From assembly GCA_947034895.1 (NCBI GenBank), contig OX344764.1, positions 35,776,935 through 35,840,934 on the forward strand: DNA of 64,000 bases, read 5' to 3'. The position numbers and the translations under genes are program-made. Below the pieces are notes generated by a model. That model ran no database searches. It was not told the origin of the DNA and saw only the letters and a program-made list of their open reading frames with translations. The stretch is from Rhytidiadelphus loreus (taxonomy: Eukaryota > Streptophyta > Bryopsida > Hypnales > Hylocomiaceae). Below, piece by piece: positions 1-11,837 of this stretch; positions within the stretch are counted from its first letter, which is position 1, and every line of letters begins with the position of its first letter.

Positions 1-447
1 AAGTCACTTTGAATTGATTATTTCTAATTGTCAACATCATTGCAATTTTTATCTAAAGAAGAAATAGTGTCCAATCATTCAACTCCATTTTTCAATCAAT
101 ACTCTGTCACATCTTTAATAATAACCATATTTCATCTCAAAAGTATTACAATGGAAGACTAAGCTACAAAAAATAGAGCTCATGAATTGCATTGTATTCT
201 AAGGTGTTTAACAAAGTAATACAAATGTGTGACAAATCTTTAAAATGAAATATTATTTCTATTATACATTCCGATTTTTTTGGTGTAAAACAAGCTAATA
301 TGAAATTGACATATTAACTCACATGCTAAAAGAAATACACTAAATTATTTATATATTCCAACAATTAAAAATTAGGATTGAATGGTGGTGGCCATGCTCA
401 TTAGTTAGTAGACCAATTATTTAGTACAATCGTGCGAAAGATCTCTA
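1..447. other. AT-rich sequence, no gene seen
   Basis: Nothing recognisable: no long reading frame, no clear repeat and no transposon terminus. It lies outside the homology shared by the GDSL duplication units. Confidence 0.4.
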
Positions 448-742
448 TTACTTTGGTGGTAAAATGTCCAAAATTTCAGAGTCAAGAGCCCTTGTGAATA
501 TGGACACATTGAAGACAGTGCCAAATGTGTGCATTGGTGCAGGAGCTAGAAATGTGGGATTGCAGTAAGACATGATGGCAGCGTCATCAAGCATTTCGGG
601 ATTTATCCAATTTTCCCCGGGGCCAATTTCCTTGGGCATGTCTGCGGCACGTCACTTGCAACGTTCATATAGCTCAATGAAAGGAGAGGAATCGTCGCTG
701 CCTATCTTCAAGCTGTTTTCTTTCCTCTGGGAGTTCAACTGA
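448..742 (-). pseudogene. C-terminal exon relic of an unrecognised protein
   Basis: On the minus strand a frame ends in ...LDSEILDILPPK and stop at 448. It starts after an acceptor-like pyrimidine stretch ending in CAG near 742 and reads LNSQRKENSLKIGSDDSS..., with one in-frame TGA near 643-645. The composition is coding-like, with segments such as EIGPGENWINPEMLDDAAI and PTFLAPAPMHTFGTVFNV, but I do not recognise the family. A shorter, internally deleted relative lies at about 9500-9640 in the flank of GDSL copy 2, so the exon was carried along when that unit was duplicated. It could be the last exon of a decayed neighbour gene, or a shorter live exon starting after the TGA. Function unknown. 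Confidence 0.3.
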
Positions 743-3139
743 AGCAAATGTCAAGGAATAGAGTCTCCGAATCAAAAAGTGCCTAGGCTTTGCCATGGAA
801 CACTGTGAACTTGAATAGAGATGAACTGAATTTCTAGTTACAAATTATAACATTCCACAAAAATCTGGAAATGTGGTAGAGGTAGTGATATGGTTGGCTT
901 CCGAAGTTGCAAGCATTAACCTGTTGTGATATGGGTGACTTCACTTCATACAGAAGTTTCAAGGAGTATCCTGCTGTGAGCATTAGTCTTAGTTGAAGGG
1001 ACAGAAACACGCCCAGGAAGATTTCACTACGTTAGCCCCAGGGTCTAATCTTCATCGGGGCCTGAACTCCCCAGCTTTAGACCCCTGGGTCTTTGAACTC
1101 CCCCACTTTAGCCTGACCAAGGTGTGCAATTTTGGGGTCTAAAGTGACGACCACAAAAAAATTTGAAATTTTTCGAGTCCCTTGTAAAAATGGGCTAAAG
1201 TAGGGGTTATTGCGTGAAATATTAGCCCCTGCTAATCCCTCGAAATCTTCCTGCTAATCCCTCGAAACACGCCCGAGCAATAGTTAAATTAAAGAACAAG
1301 TGCTAATCCCTCGAAACATGCCCGAGCAATAGTTAAAGAAAGAGTGATTGCAACAGAATATCTCTCGATGACTTGTTATTTTCAATTCAGACACAGAATC
1401 AAGGCAGGAAGGCAATGGTACTTTTAAGAGAAGTACTGCAGAGTTGCTCTCTCGCCTTGAGAAATTATTGCAACCATTCACTCACTGTATGATTGATCTG
1501 ATCATATTCCTTTCTGCACTCACCAGACTACGCACAATGGATATCGCAGAAATTGATCACATCTACTGAATGATACATCTCTTCTACGATCATAGAGTTA
1601 CACTCTCACATCACTCATTTTGTCTCCATATAATTTAACACTAATGGTCCAGGTCGCTCTCTAATGTACACACTGCTCCTGGTCATTCTCGTTGGTCTTT
1701 CCTTCCCATCAATCTCCCGAAATGCATGATAACCATGGCGAGTCTTGAATTGCGTCGCCATTGCTAGCCAAGTATGTGGTGAAAAAATCGAGACTGCACG
1801 TCCTCACATCACGGAGCCCCGAATAGGATGGTACCGATATCCTCCACAAAAAGCTCCTCCTCAAATAGACCCTTGACCCCGCAGAAACCCTACTTCCACT
1901 CGTCAATAACTAAGCGCAGTGCCGTGGGTCATGCCTCACTCCACAATCTTAAGAAGTTCTAATTCCTGACGCCAGAACTCCCCAAGCTGTAGTCCTGTGA
2001 GCAATCGGTGCTAGTAACTAATAGTTATATGAGGAACAGAACGAGAGTTTGGGGTCACTTTCAGATGCAAAGCTGGCGTTGCTACGAGGAACTCGCCGTC
2101 GCCCAGGTCAAGAGCTTGTAAGGAGAAAACGATTGCTCATACATGTGCTGTTCTGGCTCATGTTTCTGTCCCTGACGTTTCACAACCCTGGCAGGCGTGC
2201 GTTGTGACTATGGCTGTCCCAGAGGCCTGTGCGGCAAACATTAACAAAGCACTCGCAACAAAGGATTCGCGTAAATTGGGGAATCAATTAATCAAGGCCG
2301 TGAAATAACTGACTGGGGGGATGAGAATCGACTCAAGGAGTAGTTCATATATGACTATGGTGTACCGAAAGCACGATCAGATGCTATTATCCTGAACTCC
2401 ATACTCGCTCCAACTCGTGAGATCATCTGAATTCCGTCCTGCGTTCGGGGTCTGTACTGAAGACCAACAACAATTTGGAACAACTGGATAATCATAGCCA
2501 TCGGAGCCCTACAAGTTGTCTTGCAACCTCAAATCCATCTAACGTCAAATTCGTGAAATTGGCAGAAATTCACGAAATCGAGACGCCTTCAAACTCCCCT
2601 CCGGACACTGAGATCTATACCAGTCCTCGTATTTAAAGCATCCTGCAATTGAATGAATTAAATGAATATGACCACGGTGGCTTCAACCACTTCAACTGGA
2701 AAATAACGGTGAGAATCTGCGCAGGCTTGGAATTTAATTTGTGCAAATCACCCTTTCCGTTGGAATTATTAGCAGCTCCAATGAGCTGCTAAAATGTACT
2801 TATCATTCACTTCGCAGAGAGTCGGGGTGTCCCTTGGGGTGAATTGCGTAAATGTACTCATATCCTTGCCCACCAATACAATCCGTGATAGCCGCCTTGT
2901 TCAATGATTATGTGATCGAGTAAAGACACACTGGGACCAAAGCCATGAGCAGATGTTTAACGCAATTGCGAATTGAAGTGAACCCAACTTCAGGATCCAC
3001 GAAATTATTAATCAATTTCCATTCCGAAGAATTGCATCAAGAATAAAAATGCCGCGTTGAGATCAATCTCAACAAAAATGTTGACTCACTAACCACTAAA
3101 GCTTGATTATTCTACAAGTGAAGTAATGGGCTCTAAGAA
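743..3139. other. 3' flank of GDSL copy 1
   Basis: This stretch is the downstream flank of copy 1. It matches the downstream flank of copy 2 (about 9640-10090 and 11830-13466) and, from about 1550, that of copy 3 (36268-37888, inverted). No gene is supported. Short frames occur in it but are not conserved among the copies. A small transposon sits at 1014-1253. Confidence 0.6.
1014..1253. mobile_element. MITE-like insertion in the copy 1 flank
   Basis: The element begins CAGGAAGATTTC and ends GAAATCTTCCTG, a near-perfect 12-bp terminal inverted repeat. Inside, blocks rich in TTAGCCCC and its complement form further inverted repeats. The equivalent place in the copy 2 flank (about 9860-9890) lacks it. 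Just to the right, a segment of about 45 bp (CTAATCCCTCGAAAC... to AGTTAA) is present twice in tandem (about 1254-1335). No coding capacity. Superfamily not assigned. Confidence 0.55.
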
Positions 3140-3198
3140 ATGGGATCGGAGCGACCATACTGGAAATGGCCACCGGTGCCCCCTCTCGAAGGAACTGA

Positions 3199-4741
3199 TT
3201 ACTGCGGGTCATCAAAGTGCGAGAAGTCGGGGGAGCAGTTGAGCCCGCCCTTGGGAGTGATGTGCTCGCCCTGCAAGAAAGCCGTCACGGCGGCCTTGTT
3301 GAACGTGTTGGACGTGTGGATGCCGTCCCAGCTGAGATGCGCCGCGGGATCCGTGCAGTGCGACAAAGTCAAATTCACGAACTGGTTGTCCACCAGGCCC
3401 GCGTGCCCGCAAGTCACCTCCTTGTTGAAGTTGTGCGCACCCCCCGCGCCGCAGCAAGCCTTCAGCGGCGCCGTCACGTTGTACTTCTTCGGCTCCTTCA
3501 GGATGTCCGTGAACACGCCGTGAGCGTCGCCGTACAGCAGCTACGCCTGTGGGTACTTCGCCCGCAGCTCCTCCATCTTCTCGCCCAGCAGCTAGTTGTG
3601 GCGGTGCGTGATTTGGTTGAGGTCGCTTAGGCAACCATGGCGGTCGTACTTGGCGTGCGGGCCGCCGTACATGGACAGCATGGCGGGGATGCAGCCCAAC
3701 GGAGGCAGGTTCACCACCAGAAGGGTCCGGGCCGTCGGCAGCTGCAGCGTGGCCGTCTTCGGGGGAGTGTACAGCACCGGCGTCAGCATCGCCTTGATGT
3801 GCGTTTCGATGGCTTCCACCACCTGGGGTACGATGTAGCGCGTTTGGCGCGGCGTGAGCGTCTTGTCGTACAGGCTGGAGAAGTAGTCTTGGTAGCCGGA
3901 CCACACCAGGAACAGCGACTCGCTGATGGTGGCCAGCTTGGGCAGGCTCTGGTTGAGTCCGGGGGAGTGGAAGATGGGGCTCTCGTAGAACCACACGCGC
4001 GTTTTGTAGCGCTCGTACCACTGATGCTGCACGTCCAGCGAGAACGGGCTGTTGAATCCCGAGTCCCTGCGCCACACCTTCACGCTCCGCGCCGGCGCGC
4101 CATAGGCCGCGAAGTTGGTGCCGAACGTGAAGTCGGCTCCCGTTCCCCGCAGCACTGGGTAGATGGGCCGCAGGCGCACTCCGAAAGCTGCCATTACAAC
4201 AGAGCCAACAGCAAATCCAATCAGTACACTGTCTCCAACAAACCATCAATCAATCCCGGGGGAACTCAATCCTCTAGGTCATCATCTACTAATGACACAG
4301 ACTGTAAATCAATCCCTAATTGATAGTGAAGTCCTGTGAATCTGCAATGTTCTTGGTGCTCGTCAGCTTCCATGCCAGTGTGTATTATTACTTAATTGGT
4401 GGATGAATTAGTTGGTATTGAATTGAGGGTTGCAAGATTGAATTGGAATGGGCCGCGTTCGTACCAAGGAAGTCGAGCAACAGTTTGCCGTCGGTGAATC
4501 GATCCGCGGCATGGCCCGGAAACAGAATGCCATGTGGGTCGAGCTCGGCGTTGGCGAACTGGTCGGGAAAGGCCGCGATGGAGTTTCCGGTGTCGGTCAG
4601 CGAGTCTCCGAACGCATACACCGCCGGAAACTGGCACTGGGGCAAGGTCTTGTTGGCCGAAGCCACGTGCATCGATTGCAGCAAGTAAGCAGCAACGAGG
4701 ACCCTCCAGCAGAGCATCCCCAGTCTCGGCGTGGACGCCAT
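3199..4741 (-). pseudogene. GDSL esterase/lipase copy 1, disabled by two nonsense codons
   Basis: Exon 1 is 4741-4465 (277 bp), intron 4464-4188 (277 bp, GT-AG), exon 2 4187-3199 (989 bp). Spliced, it would give the same 421-residue layout as copy 3: signal peptide, FGDSLTDTGN block, NFAAYGAP, PPLGC and SWDGIH. Two CAG codons have become TAG: codon 291 (3592-3594) and codon 308 (3541-3543). The first removes everything after ITHRHN, including the catalytic Asp/His block, so no active enzyme is expected. Copy 2 shares the 291 stop. The promoter region and splice sites look intact, so a transcript may still be made. Differences such as MASTPRLG and AAYLLQ against MASTSRLG and AACLLQ in the other copies fit relaxed selection. 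Confidence 0.9.
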
Positions 4742-4974
4742 GTTTGTTGTCGTCGCCAGCCCCGAATCTAAATTTCTAATCCTCCAGCTTTCAAGTGGTG
4801 TTGTTCAGTTGCCGCGCCGAGAAGCCGTGCAGATAATTATATATGTAAGTAGAGTCCCGTTGCTGCCGATCGATCTGGTGGAGCCGCAGTTGGTTCGTCC
4901 GCAGTGATAGAGCTCGAGTGTTGGAGGAGAGTGTTGCGAAGCTGAATGCGATTGTAGTGCGAGTTCTGAGCCCA

Positions 4975-4980
4975 TTTATA
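4975..4980 (-). promoter_or_regulatory. TATA box of GDSL copy 1
   Basis: TATAAA on the minus strand (context GGTATAAATGG), about 235 bp upstream of the start codon and at the same place as the TATA boxes of copies 2, 3 and 5. Confidence 0.55.
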
Positions 4981-5540
4981 CCAATCGAGGGAAGCACGAG
5001 GTGCAAACGCGGTTAGCTTAGCGCAAACGCGGTAAGCTCAGTCCCAGCCTCCGAGTCGACATACGAAGTACTTTCGCTCTACTGAGTTTTAAAATAGTGT
5101 GATGAATGTCAGTTCAACCGGTTATTGTGGGAGTAGAACGAGTGGAGCGGGTGCGTGGAAGACCGAAGCGATTCGGTTTCTTCTTTGTGGGTCCGCCATG
5201 ATGCGGAACTGTTGCCTCCGTCTGCCCCGGTACTGAGAACGTGAGGTACGACTTGTGGATGTACGACTTTGAATTGACATTGACTACTTTCAACTCGTAT
5301 TCTCTAATATCACAGGGTCTGATGGAATCGATGGATCACACAATGGAAGGCAGCGAGACTGAAAAGTGCCGCTTTTCTACTGTGCACGGTTCTTCATGTA
5401 TTAGACTGATATTCTTATTAGATTAATATTAAATAGTATATATTCTAACTGGAATACAAAAGGAGATTTTAGTGCATCAATGAATGCATCATTGGGTATC
5501 AAATACAGAAGTTATGAGAGATTAATCCTTTAAGGACAAG
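4981..5540. other. 5' flank of GDSL copy 1
   Basis: Upstream sequence of copy 1, closely matching in inverted orientation the 5' flank of copy 3 (about 33900-34420). More diverged relatives lie upstream of copy 4 (about 52380-52700) and copy 2 (about 15310-15720). No gene seen. It probably carries the promoter. Confidence 0.55.
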
Positions 5541-7150
5541 ATTCATTCCCAAGTGGTCAAACGTCATGTTTGAGTTGAATGTAGGTTATGAGATTGTATA
5601 TAATCTTATATTTTTATTACTTCAAAGTTCAAACTATGAGAAATTTCAATTTGTTTTGTGAAAAACTATAATTGTTATCGATTTCATTGCAAAAATTTAA
5701 AATAAATAGGTAAAAATAGCAAAAACAATCCAAATTATTTTAAATTTTTCAAGAGGTATAAGTAGCAATGGAGATTAGTGTGACAAATTATCAATTGGTT
5801 ACTTTATTTCTTGCACACAAAATAACCATAGGAAAGACCTTGAAGTCAAATTAGACTAGGAAACTAAATTTATCCTTTTATTTAATTGATGTATAGAATC
5901 TTGATATTTTTTGCTAATGAAAAAATGTATTTTCTATTTGTGTTGATTTTTTCAAAAACATTGATGAAAAAATCAAATTGTTTTGATTTTTTAAAAGATT
6001 TATTGCAAGAAACACTTGTCCTTTTTTCGGTCCATAGGTGTTTTTGCTTTCATAACTTTTGCATTTTATGTCCATTTACTATGAAATTTGAAATTAAGGT
6101 ACATGTGGTAGTTGTAGATGTGCTGTTAGTCAATTTTGATTGTAACTTTCAATATATCCATTTTTGGTATTTGATTTGAACCAAAAAAATGGAGCTTGAC
6201 GCCTTGACAAGATTTCTTTCTACTTCATTTTGCAATATTGAAAAAACTAAAAAAATTGACAGAGTTATTGCAATTGCTAGCTCCATATGTTAAAATTATT
6301 ATGGTGGATTTTTGGTAAATGACTGTTTCCATAGAGTTGTTACAAGAGGCCAATTTTTATTTCATTTTTTAATTATTTTTCCTATATTTTACAAATTAGA
6401 ACATCATATTATCGATTTTCTTGAGATTTGGCACTTTTCTAGTTTTCCTTCTTAGAGAATTTTTCTATGCTTTTCCTTTAGTGGTTACCTTCATCTATAA
6501 GGTGTACACATTTGATTTATTTTTAAAATTCTTTTTCTAATTTAATTTAAAGTATTCTAGAAAAAAATCATGAGTATTGTGAAATTCAAGAAAACCAATA
6601 TAGGTGTTTTTTGCAATCACCCCAAGATATTTTTGTTTAAATTGAAAAAAAAACTTTTTTTCTCCTTTCTGCACTAGAGTATATTATTAAGACTTTCAAT
6701 CGTCTAATCCTCTTCACTTGAAATTTTGCACTACAACGCTCTAAGGATTAAGGTAAGAAAATTTATGATAGAAAATAGAATTGAAAACTTAGAAGAAAAA
6801 TTTCTAAAATTGAAATTTAATTTTCATTCTTTAAAAAATTGTTAAATAGAAATAGATACAAGATGTAAAAGAACCTAAATTATTAATAACACTAACAAAA
6901 GATGGAATCAAAGCATCTCAATCCTAACAAAGAGATTACTCTAGTAGAAAATCTAAACCAAGGGACCTCTTTTTATTGGAAGTTTGAGTTAAAAAACATA
7001 TCCTATACAAGTTGTTGTTTTAATTAAATGCTCAAATAGCCTAATTAATAAACAAGGTTCATCATAACTTTTACATCAATAATCCAAATGGAATAAATCA
7101 AGGATTTTCTTATAGATAAAAACATATTCTACGAAAAACAAATTTTTTCC
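5010..7150. repeat. Inverted segmental duplication, arm 1 (partner 31340-34400)
   Basis: Beyond the copy 1 promoter the sequence matches the reverse complement of 31340-34400 in several collinear blocks. Examples are about 5800-5930 with 32550-32650, 5999-6623 with 31868-32466, 6880-7000 with 31570-31690, and 7020-7120 with 31340-31420. The match is clearly diverged and broken by insertions on the copy 3 side, so this duplication looks older than the near-identical gene copies. Confidence 0.7.
5999..6623. mobile_element. Non-autonomous transposon, GGGTGATTGC family (member A)
   Basis: The left end reads TTTATTGCAAGAAACACTTG and the right end ...TTTTTTGCAATCACCC, inverted relatives of each other. 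AAGA flanks both sides (5995-5998 and 6624-6627) as a probable 4-bp target duplication. The same insertion is present in the inverted duplicate at 31868-32466, with TCTT, the complement of AAGA. No long reading frame. Confidence 0.6.
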
Positions 7151-7380
7151 CTCTTCATAGCTTTCTCGCAAAGGAAGGTCACTTTGACCCCATGTGTGCA
7201 ATTGACATGATGCTATTTTCATAAAAACTCATCGTCAGCCCTTTCAGTGTTAGTAAACCTCCAACATGTCCAATTTGTGGCTTCAAATTTGCATTTTTGG
7301 ATCAAAAATAGGACTAAAACCCCCCAAAATGGCCAAGGTAGACATCCAATCGGGAAGAAGTTAAAAATAATAAACTAATA

Positions 7381-7620
7381 GTCAATTTTGTTAAAATGAC
7401 GGTATTCTACACGCCATTTTAATAGAATATCTTCTACAAAAGAGAATAAGTGTGCCGCGATAGGGTCATACATGTGCCAATTTTATACTTAGCACATTCA
7501 AATCACTCCTAGTTCAGGCCTTTTTCACTCCCCTCGGACAATCTTTCCATTGTTATCATTCTTTTAGTGGCTTCATTTTGTGCCATTTTAATGGAATACC
7601 GCCATTTTAACAAAATTGAC
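7381..7620. mobile_element. Foldback MITE with GTCAATTTTG termini
   Basis: The left end GTCAATTTTGTTAAAATGAC is matched by the inverted right end ending CATTTTAACAAAATTGAC. The terminal inverted repeat runs to about 30 bp with few mismatches and includes a CGGTATTC block. The element is about 240 bp with no coding capacity. I could not fix the target duplication. Confidence 0.6.
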
Positions 7621-7639
7621 CATACTAATTTTTAAATTT

Positions 7640-7792
7640 TTTTAAAAATTACTCAAGGTCTGTAACTTTAGCATCTACCTTCATTCCAAATTTCATGCCA
7701 AATGGACAAACAATGCAAAAGTTATAAGCAAAAAGCCAATTTTTAAGGGCAAGGGGACAAGAAATAGGACAAGTGTTTTTTGCAATCATCCC
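7640..7792. mobile_element. Right-end fragment of the GGGTGATTGC transposon family
   Basis: The sequence ending in TTTTTTGCAATCATCCC, preceded by a block with CAATGCAAAAGTTATAAGC and GGGGACAAG, matches the right end of the element at 31868-32466 and the fragment at 29525-29779. No matching left end was found. Confidence 0.5.
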
Positions 7793-9480
7793 TTCATACA
7801 ATTTCTATATCTCTTCTCTCCCTCTATTATAACTGAGATTATGGGACAATGCCTTTAAATTTGAGAACAACATTGAGAACATTGAAGGACCATTTAATCC
7901 TTGAATTTTATTTTTTGGTGAGACATTGCTCAAGGTAGTGATTGTGGCTTGACAAACATTGTTTACCCAAGCAAAGTGCAAACCCCTATAGTAAAAGGAA
8001 CAAATGTTTGAAAGTTTTGCTTTTTGCAATTTAGAAATGACAGTTTTGGAGTGGTGCTTGAAAAAACATGGTCATAGAACTTTTGGGGTCATGAAATCTA
8101 AGTGATAAAAGAAATTCACAAGTTTACAATATAAATGGTGTGCAATCCTTGCAGAGAGTAATCATTTAATTTGAGGATAAACTTACAACCAAAGCTCTGA
8201 TTTTTTGCATGGGTGATTCCACTTGAGCACGCTGCCTGTGTAAGCGACTGTTTGACCAATTCAATAGCAATCCATCGACAATTGAAAGTGAAATTTAGCC
8301 AACCACGCCACTTTCAATCACAGAAAATGGAAACAAATATTAATCACTTGAATGAGTTTAAATTATCAAACAAAAAGGGGACCGCAGTAGGACGCACCTT
8401 CACATGCATTTCGAATGTTAATTTTCAGCCCTCCAGACTCAGCGGGGGCTCCACGGCAAAGAACCAGCGCCTGAACCAGCTTGAAGTCGAAGAAGACTCA
8501 GCATGTATGATTTTATATTAATGCCATACCTCGAACAATGCCACAGTTATCATTCATTTGAAAATGCTTGCGTATTCGCCCAGACAAATTTATTTAATTA
8601 CCGAGGCAGCTCGAAGGTAATTATCCAACACGGACATTATATTTAATAGGCCCCTCGAGCGTGCATAATTATATATATACCAGTGAAAGATTGAAACAAT
8701 GATTCATCTTTTGAGCATATATGCAGATGTTTCTGCAATTGTACATATAGCTCTTGGGTTTCGAGTATATAAGTTTGCTTGTCTTGGCTGTTAGTCGATC
8801 GATCGAGTTGCTAGTACGTTACGAGTGACTCCTGACTCCGCACTAACGTGAAATTCTTCTGGTAAGACCTCGGATGGGGACATGGGGATCAATTCAACGT
8901 GTCACGGACTGAACATTTGGCAACATACATGAACTAGCCATAACGTACTTTAGCCATAACTTTAGCCATAACGTACCTAGTTCACAGTCGAAGAAATGAA
9001 ACAGGATCGAGCTGGCTATATATGTGTTTTAATTGATCCAGTCTGGGAATTGGATTAAAACCCAACGATCATTACTTCAAGTTGACCAAGTCATGTTAGT
9101 AGACCAAAGCGTGCCTATCGATCCGATCGAAATGTGCATAGCAGAAAATACGTGTGTATCATGCCACTTCGTGACCATCTTAACTTACGTCGACATCGCT
9201 GGTCTGATTCTATGTATTTGGACCAAAAAAGAGTCACTCTGAATGGTAAGTGCAAGACGAATCGTGTGGTCCTGCAGCTAGCTAGACGTGAAGTGATTGG
9301 GCATTTCTACCTGGATCAAGAGGAGTGCAATTCAAACTAAGGGTAAAATTGCATGACAGCAGCCAGGTCACAAGGATACATACATAATATCCCAAGCCGA
9401 AAGAATCAAACTGCATGCGAGACAGGTCGGCAAAACTCACATTAGTAACAGCAATGCAGCTGGGTGACTGCTCCCCAAAT
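7793..9480. other. Intergenic sequence, no gene supported
   Basis: The first part is AT-rich. From about 8200 to 9350 base composition is more balanced and short plus-strand frames occur (8213-8521, 9033-9242), but none has a recognisable domain, splice pattern or second copy. A short repetition of TTTAGCCATAAC sits near 8935-8975. I see no transposon termini. Confidence 0.4.
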
Positions 9481-9965
9481 GCAACGAATCAAGGTCATTA
9501 TAATGGAATTGAAGTCACGACGGCAGCTTCATCAAGCATTTCGGAATTTTCGGCATGTCACTTGCAACGTTAATATGGCTCACTGAAAGGAGAGGAATCG
9601 TCGCTGCCTATCTTTAAGCTGTATTCCTCTGGGAATTCAACTGAAGTAAATGTCAATGAATAGAGCCTCCGAATCAAAAAGTGCCTAGTCTTTGCAATGG
9701 AACATTATGAACTTGAATAGAGATGAACTGAATTTCTCGTTACAAATAACATGCCACAAAAATCTGGAAATGTGTTACAGGTAGCGATTTGGGTGACCTC
9801 ACTTGATACGGAAGTTTCAAGTAGTATCCTGTTGTGACTTGTGAGCATCTGTCTAAGATAAGTCACAGGAACACATGCATTAGTTAAAGAAAGAGCGATT
9901 GCCTCAGAATATCTCTTGTTGACTTATTATTTCCACTTCAGACACAGAATCAAGGCAGGAAGGCA

Positions 9966-10669
9966 ATGGTGCTTGTAAGATCAGTACTGCAGAGATACAA
10001 GCAATTGTTCTCTCGCCTTGAGAAATTATTGCAACCATTCACTCACTGTATGATTGATCTGATCATATTACTTTCTGCACTCACCAGGCTACACAGAATG
10101 CATTTCGGCTCCAGTTTTCAAATTTCAAACTACTTCGGACGCTTCTTTTCCAATGTGAGTCTCCTTGGTGAAAGCTCACAACCAGGATCCATAGAAGCCC
10201 TGTCCCAGTTTCGAGTTGCCCCAGTGGAACCTGAGCATATGATTGCGACGCGTATCGAGAGGTATGTGTATATTAATATATTACGTAGTATGTACTAACA
10301 GAGTTTACTTCGATATTTATGATTGCACCTTGAAGTACTCGATCCGGATTCAATGCTACAAGAAACACGGGTGTTGGGAACTTACATCAGCCCTTGATGG
10401 AAACCTGTAGCACTCCTCATATTTTCCCGATTCAAATAGATAATTGGATCCCTGAGAGGATCCGCAACTTCACCAGAGTAGTAATTGATCTCGCAAATTT
10501 CTGGCGAGATAGCACTTCTCATCATCATGAAACTTCCAGTATAACGGTCATCCGGCCTGAAGTGGATGTGCCGCCTCCTCTACTACCAGGACTGGCACTG
10601 GAAAGCTTTGTTGAAATCGAAGCTTGTGATGAAGAACCAGAGTCTGCTGCCAAAGATTCCCACGGATAG
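9966..10669 (+). other. Possible two-exon coding remnant, unrecognised
   Basis: A plus-strand frame from 9966 (MVLVRSVLQRYKQLF...) reaches a GT donor-like site after ...MIATRIER near 10260. Another frame ending at 10669 (...ERIRNFTRVVIDLANFWRDS ... AAKDSHG) follows. The first 110 bp also occur in the copy 1 flank, where a 10-bp difference breaks the frame. The rest lies in the segment unique to copy 2. I recognise no domain, and the whole may be chance reading frames. Confidence 0.2.
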
Positions 10670-11824
10670 ATTCTAAAACTTCACTTTCTCCATGTCGTTC
10701 TTGGGGAACGTTGTTATCTGGTTCAGCATCAACCGGCTTGTGGAGACATAAATATATCACAATCGATTTGCAGTGTACTTGTATTTGATACTGAAGCATC
10801 TTTCTTCGCAGTCATCCTCCTTTGAGATGACATTGATTGTCCTGCTGCTCAAAATGGTGTCGCTCGCAAGTGGAGGGCGCGGAATACGTGAAGCCGGCAT
10901 TTGAGCCCTTGTTTGGTCCTCCCGGTCTTGAGGTGACTCATGCTTTTACAGGTCGAGCCTTAGGTGTAACTTTGCTATTGATCAAATCTTTCCTACCGAA
11001 TCTAGAATATACTATCAATCATTGGCGTAATTCCAGACGCGATTCCCAGTCTTCACTTCGAATAACTTTTTCAAGGGCTCACAAGAGCAGGTGATTCGGG
11101 CGCAGCACTCTCTTCATGACTTCATTTTCTTTTGGAGAACTACGTCTGATTGGGATGAAGGAAACTGTGTGCACGCATAGCACCAGTAGGCTCTAGAGGT
11201 TACTTTTGCGAAAGCGAAAGCCTTCTGCTTTTGAGCTCTCTAGCTGATGATACTCGGGGTTGCCTTTGGGAAAGGGATTTCTTTGAAGTTGAGGCTTCTG
11301 AGGAGGCACTAAGGAGAAGACATCCGTCGGCACTGAGGAATCCCTGGGGGACTTTGAACGATTCATGCTGCTCCCAATGTGTCCCATATCACATTAACCT
11401 CCAGAGTTTCCCATTCACGATTCCCATTCACGATTTCATGTCCAGACAGGTGTTCCCAATGAAGTTCTCGTGATTTCCACGTAACCATTCTCAAATTGTT
11501 TTTCCCATGAGGTTCAAATGGAGTTTGGACGGAGTTGCAATTGGTTCGCTCGAAGTTCTGAACGTCTGTTCTCCTCATGCTCTGTGGGCACTAACGACAT
11601 AAACTACTGACTGTCACAAAATCAACCATGAGTATCCATGAATTTTATTAATGTAGTGTTCCAAGAGTTGACCACCAGATTCAAGATAACGAGGACATTC
11701 AAAGATATAAGACCAAAAGATTATACCACTAGCAATTAGAGTGCACAATACACCAGGATTGAGTCGCAAACTATTCTACAAATAGTATGTCAAAATCATC
11801 TAAGTAATGTATTAAGTGGCTCGA
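10092..11824. other. Segment present in copy 2 flank but absent from copy 1 flank
   Basis: Alignment of the two flanks (TTTCTGCACTCACCAG to the left, GAAATTGATCACATCT to the right) shows about 1.73 kb extra here. The segment has balanced base composition and several open frames (10394-10669, 10837-11094, 11231-11473), unlike the AT-rich surroundings. No terminal repeats were seen, so insertion here and deletion in copy 1 are both possible. Confidence 0.5.
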
Positions 11825-11837
11825 TGGATGAACAGTA

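Noticed and set aside
3212..4323. Long open frames (up to 345 and 228 codons) overlapping the GDSL exons on both strands, repeated in copies 2-5
   Set aside because: They are by-products of high GC in the GDSL exons. They run through the intron, are Arg/Gly/Val/His-rich and contain no domain, while the GDSL frame has signal peptide and catalytic blocks.
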